From contig JABUSR010000263.1 in NCBI GenBank assembly GCA_021442645.1, forward strand, positions 1 to 16,657: 16,657 nt of DNA, given 5' to 3'. Of this stretch, positions 14,005 to 16,657 are shown in pieces. Every line of letters starts with the position of its first letter. The stretch's first letter is position 1. The DNA is from Ruminiclostridium sp. (GTDB taxonomy: Bacteria > Bacillota > Clostridia > Oscillospirales > Oscillospiraceae). A model generated the notes under the pieces. That model ran no database searches. It saw nothing but the letters and a program-made list of their open reading frames with translations, and was not told the DNA's origin. The position numbers were made by a program, and so were the translations under genes.

Positions 14005-14460
14005 ATTCTCCCGGTAGGCAACTCCCTCCAGGTCCAGCAGGAACCGCTTCCGGTCCAGACCCCCGGAATACCCACCCAGGGCCCCGTCCGCTCCGATGAC
14101 CCGGTGGCAGGGCAGGATAATCGGGAGGGGGTTCTTCCCGTTGGCCTGCCCCACCGCCCGGTATCCCTTCGGTGATCCGACCCTCCGGGCCAGCTCCCGG
14201 TAGGAAATCGCCGTACCGTAGGGGATGTCTGCCAGGGCACGCCAGACCCGCCGTTGGAAGTCCGTACCGGCAGGGCACAGGGGCAAGTCAAAGTGCCGAC
14301 GTCTGCCCGCAAAATACTCCCCCAGCTGCCGCTCCGTCTCCCGGAAGAGGGGCAGGTCATCGTAGCCGCCATAGTCCCCGAAGACCAGTGCCGCCAGGCG
14401 GTTCTCCTGGGCGAAAAGGGTCAGGGGCCCCATGGATGTGAAAATCACGGCCTGTTCCAC
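13987..14460 (-). CDS. ogt: Methylated-DNA--[protein]-cysteine S-methyltransferase
   Basis: 157 residues from a GTG at 14460, with AAGGAG 8 bases upstream; the frame is open further upstream, but that extension has no family resemblance. The protein repairs O6-alkylguanine by moving the alkyl group to its own cysteine. The active site IILPCHRVIG is at about 114-123 with C118 as acceptor. The preceding YRELARRVGSPKGYRAVGQANGKNP is the winged-helix DNA-binding part with its arginine finger. The final GGYSGGLDRKRFLLDLEG is typical. The N-terminal domain is short and there is no Ada metal-binding domain. The gene is single, convergent with argF and divergent from tsaE. Confidence 0.92.
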   Translation of the reverse strand: MEQAVIFTSMGPLTLFAQENRLAALVFGDYGGYDDLPLFRETERQLGEYFAGRRRHFDLPLCPAGTDFQRRVWRALADIPYGTAISYRELARRVGSPKGYRAVGQANGKNPLPIILPCHRVIGADGALGGYSGGLDRKRFLLDLEGVAYRENKKTRG

Positions 14461-14493
14461 GCTGCATACTCCTTCCTGTATGGTATTGAATCC

Positions 14494-14523
14494 AGTGTAC
14501 CAGAAAGGGCCGCAAATGTCCAA
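14494..14523 (-). promoter_or_regulatory. Candidate promoter of ogt
   Basis: Minus-strand TACACT (14494-14499, 4/6) carries TGG just before it as an extended -10. TTGGAC (14518-14523) lies 18 bases upstream as a weak -35. Start would be near 14487, about 27 bases before the GTG start. Confidence 0.45.
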
Positions 14524-14712
14524 TGCCCCGGCTTTGCGCCGAAACCGCCCACAGGGGCAGGCCGGGGCCCCTCCCCTGTCTTCCTTCCGCATTGGAATAT
14601 TCTGCCGGATTTTTTCTCAATAAGGGGTGCAACCGGCGGCTATTTATGATAAACTACTTACAGTATGCCCCACAGGCATTTTCATCCTGATCAACAAAGG
14701 AACGCGAATCCT

Positions 14713-15138
14713 ATGGAAAAACACTCTGCAAGCGTGCAGGAGACCGAAGCCCTGGGCCGGGAATTGGTCCAAAAGCTGGCACCCGGCACCGTGGTGGCCT
14801 TCACCGGCGACCTGGGTGCCGGCAAGACTGCTTTCGTCCGGGGCATGGCCCGCGGCCTGGGCATCACCCAGCGGGTCACCAGCCCCACCTTTACCATCGT
14901 CAACGAGTACGAGGGCGGCAGTCTTCCCCTCTTTCACTTTGATATGTACCGCCTCCTCTCCTCGGAGGAACTCTTTGACATCGGCTGGGAGGACTTCCTC
15001 AGCCGCAAAGGCATCTGTGCCGTGGAGTGGAGCGAAAACATCCGGGACGCCCTGGAGCCCGACACCGTCTACATCGATATCCGCCGCGGTCCGGGCGAGG
15101 ACCAGCGGATTATCAGCATAAAGGGGATGGATGTATGA
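14713..15138 (+). CDS. tsaE: tRNA threonylcarbamoyladenosine biosynthesis ATPase TsaE
   Basis: 141 residues from ATG at 14713, with AAAGGA about 11 bases upstream; an upstream in-frame ATG at 14665 would add 16 residues without family character. TsaE is the small ATPase of the TsaB-TsaD-TsaE complex that makes t6A at position 37 of ANN-decoding tRNAs. Walker A GDLGAGKT is at 32-39, SPTFTIVNEY follows, and FDMYRL and the VEWSE segment match the family. Its stop overlaps the tsaB start by 4 bases. No clear -35/-10 pair was found before it; the TATGAT at 14645-14650 lacks a good -35. Confidence 0.96.
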   Translation: MEKHSASVQETEALGRELVQKLAPGTVVAFTGDLGAGKTAFVRGMARGLGITQRVTSPTFTIVNEYEGGSLPLFHFDMYRLLSSEELFDIGWEDFLSRKGICAVEWSENIRDALEPDTVYIDIRRGPGEDQRIISIKGMDV

Positions 15139-15854
15139 AGATCTTAGCCCTGGAATCCTCCGCCGTGGCCGCCTCGGTGGCCCTGTGTGAGGACGAGACC
15201 CTCATCGCCCAGACCTTCCTGAACACCGGCCTCACCCACAGCCAGACCCTCCTCCCCATGGTCGAGAACCTGCTGCAAAGCTGCGGCCTCACCATGGCAG
15301 ACGTGGACCTGGTGGCTGTAGCCGAGGGCCCCGGCTCCTTCACCGGCCTGCGCATCGGCGTGGCCGCCGCCAAGGGCCTCGCCTGGGCCGCCCAGCTCCC
15401 CTGCGCCGGGTGCTCCACCCTGGAGTCCATGGCCTGGAGCCTGGCCGGGCTGGAGGGCGAGGTCTGCGCCGCCATGGATGCCCGGAGAAAGCAGGTCTAC
15501 AACGCCCGCTTCCTGGTGGACGGTCGGCAGCCCAACCGCATCACCCCCGACCGGGCCATCTCCCTGGAGGACCTGGTAGCCGAGCTGAAGGGCACCACCG
15601 CCACCCAGTTCGTCGTAGGCGACGGCGCCCAGCTGTGCTATGATGCCCTCACCGCCGCCGGGATCCCCGCCGTGCTGGCCCCGCCCAACCTGCGGATGCA
15701 GAGCGCCTGGGGTGTGGCCCGGCAGGCCCTGGAGCAGGCCCGGGCAGGTTATACCCTCACCCCCAGCCAGTTAAACCCCGTTTATCATCGCCTGTCCCAG
15801 GCCGAGCGTGAGCGCCTGGAACGGGAACAGGCTTCACAAACGAAAGGAGAATGA
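15135..15854 (+). CDS. tsaB: tRNA threonylcarbamoyladenosine biosynthesis protein TsaB
   Basis: 239 residues from the ATG at 15135, which overlaps the tsaE stop (ATGA). The frame is open upstream, but that region is tsaE in another frame. TsaB is the ASKHA-fold scaffold partner of TsaD in t6A synthesis. The N-terminus MKILALESSAVAASVAL, THSQTLLP at 34-41 and EGPGSFTGLRIG at 64-75 are diagnostic; the C-terminal part is more variable, as usual. The order tsaE-tsaB is common in Firmicutes; here upp follows after 3 bases, where rimI or tsaD is often found. Confidence 0.95.
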   Translation: MKILALESSAVAASVALCEDETLIAQTFLNTGLTHSQTLLPMVENLLQSCGLTMADVDLVAVAEGPGSFTGLRIGVAAAKGLAWAAQLPCAGCSTLESMAWSLAGLEGEVCAAMDARRKQVYNARFLVDGRQPNRITPDRAISLEDLVAELKGTTATQFVVGDGAQLCYDALTAAGIPAVLAPPNLRMQSAWGVARQALEQARAGYTLTPSQLNPVYHRLSQAERERLEREQASQTKGE

Positions 15855-15857
15855 ACC

Positions 15858-16487
15858 ATGAGCAAGATCCATATTTTAGACCACCCTCTCCTCCAGCATA
15901 AAGTTACCATTCTGCGCAACGAGAACACCACCGTCAAGGACTTCCGCCAGATTGTCAGCGAGGTCGCTACCCTCATGTGCTATGAGGCCACCCGTGACCT
16001 TCCCGTGGAAGAGATTGAGGTCCAGACCCCCGTTGCCAAGGCAGTGGCCCACCAGATCGCCGGCAAGAAGATGGCCATCGTCCCCATCCTCCGTGCCGGT
16101 CTAGGCATGGTGGACGGCATCCTCACCCTGGTCCCCGGTGCAAAGGTCGGCCACATCGGCCTCTACCGTGACCCGGTGACCCTGGAGCCCGTGAAGTACT
16201 ACTGCAAGATGCCCTCCGACATCGCCCTCCGTGATGTCATCGTCCTGGACCCCATGCTGGCCACCGGCGGCTCTGCTTCCGCCGCCATCACCTTCCTGAA
16301 GGAATACGGCGTGCAGCACATCAAGCTGATGAACATCCTGGCCGCTCCCGAAGGCGTGGCCCGGGTGCAGGCCGACCACCCCGACGTGGATATCTACATC
16401 GCCGCCCTGGATGATAAGCTTAACGACCACGGCTACATCGTCCCCGGCTTGGGTGACGCTGGTGACCGGATCTTCGGCACCAAGTAA
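15858..16487 (+). CDS. upp: Uracil phosphoribosyltransferase
   Basis: 209 residues, the usual length. It converts uracil and PRPP into UMP in pyrimidine salvage. The start MSKIHILDHPLLQHK, the PRPP loop VIVLDPMLATGGSA at 127-140 and the uracil-binding end YIVPGLGDAGDRIFGTK at 193-209 identify it. The ribosome site AAAGGAGA lies inside the last codons of tsaB, and the ATG follows the tsaB stop by 3 bases, so translation is probably coupled. No clear terminator is visible between it and the downstream tRNA promoter. Confidence 0.98.
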   Translation: MSKIHILDHPLLQHKVTILRNENTTVKDFRQIVSEVATLMCYEATRDLPVEEIEVQTPVAKAVAHQIAGKKMAIVPILRAGLGMVDGILTLVPGAKVGHIGLYRDPVTLEPVKYYCKMPSDIALRDVIVLDPMLATGGSASAAITFLKEYGVQHIKLMNILAAPEGVARVQADHPDVDIYIAALDDKLNDHGYIVPGLGDAGDRIFGTK

Positions 16488-16532
16488 CCCCGCTGCCGGA
16501 GCCCGAAATTTCCAAAACCTGCGAAAAAAAGC

Positions 16533-16561
16533 TTGACTTTTCTTCCGTCTGCTGGTACTAT
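16533..16561 (+). promoter_or_regulatory. Promoter of tRNA-Leu(CAG)
   Basis: TTGACT (16533-16538, 5/6) and TACTAT (16556-16561, 4/6) are spaced by 17 bases, with TGG just before the -10. It closely parallels the tRNA-Leu(UAG) promoter. Predicted start is near 16568. Confidence 0.75.
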
Positions 16562-16570
16562 GAGTCTTGC

Positions 16571-16589
16571 GCTGAGCCGTACGCTCAGC
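16571..16589 (+). other. Leader hairpin before tRNA-Leu(CAG)
   Basis: GCTGAGC (16571-16577) pairs perfectly with GCTCAGC (16583-16589) around CGTAC. It lies between the predicted transcription start and the tRNA 5' end, and probably belongs to the 5' leader removed by RNase P. Confidence 0.5.
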
Positions 16590-16598
16590 ACAGGATGC

Positions 16599-16657
16599 GC
16601 GCGAGTGGTGGAATTGGCAGACTCGCTAGATTCAGGTTCTAGTGTGCAATACGCACG
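16599..16657 (+). tRNA. tRNA-Leu, anticodon CAG (3' part outside window)
   Basis: The 5' acceptor GCGCGAG, the D arm GTGGAATTGGCAGAC and the anticodon arm CTAGA-TTCAGGT-TCTAG are complete; the anticodon CAG is at 16633-16635 and reads CUG. A long variable arm GTGC-AATA-CGCAC marks it as class II. The window ends before the T arm and the acceptor 3' strand, so the end given is the window edge. Confidence 0.93.

Noticed and set aside
12000..14372. A 790-codon open frame on the minus strand across argB, argF and ogt
   Set aside because: It is antisense to three clearly identified genes, its composition is low-complexity (Gly, Val, Leu, Asp, His rich) as expected from the reverse of GC-biased codons, and it has no recognisable domain.

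Overview
This window looks like chromosome from a moderately high-GC, gut-type Clostridia, most likely the Oscillospiraceae (Flavonifractor/Pseudoflavonifractor-like). The grounds are the gene complement, the AGGAGG-type ribosome sites, the type-2 ArgC, the bifunctional ArgJ and an IS200-type remnant. This placement is inference from the sequence; no search was run.

Layout. 1-350: a decayed IS200-like insertion (C-terminal TnpA fragment plus GC-rich hairpins) and a T-tailed hairpin. 351-2520 (minus): a two-gene unit, a non-canonical SIR2-family protein followed by a major-facilitator transporter. 2521-2719: divergent promoter region. 2720-4966 (plus): a bacterial SUV3-like superfamily 2 helicase with a C-terminal zinc ribbon. 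It converges on 5036-6463 (minus), a two-domain flavodoxin-fold/iron-sulfur flavoprotein; the two share a bidirectional terminator. 6464-7055: a tRNA-Leu(UAG) gene on the minus strand with its own promoter and terminator, the flavoprotein promoter, and the control region of the arginine cluster. 7056-13943 (plus): argG, argH, argC, argJ, argB and argF. 13961-14004: shared terminator. 13987-14460 (minus): ogt-type methyltransferase. 14713-16487 (plus): tsaE, tsaB and upp, tightly packed. 16533-16657: promoter and 5' part of a tRNA-Leu(CAG), cut by the window end.

How the genes work together. The arginine cluster carries the acetyl-cycle pathway from glutamate to arginine except for the acetylornithine aminotransferase step: argD is absent from its usual place between argB and argF. 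ArgJ recycles the acetyl group, so no separate argA or argE is needed. ArgB has the N-terminal helix typical of arginine-inhibited acetylglutamate kinases, so feedback control is likely. TATGCA-type palindromes upstream of argG are candidate ArgR sites. TsaE and TsaB serve the t6A modification of ANN-decoding tRNAs; Upp salvages uracil.

Most of the window is ordinary metabolism. The least ordinary parts are the SUV3-like helicase, the SIR2-like/MFS pair facing it across a palindrome-containing promoter region, the asymmetric tandem flavoprotein, and a recurrent TGGTA extended -10 element, which in one place forms a palindrome. I saw no convincing evidence for an undescribed multi-gene system.
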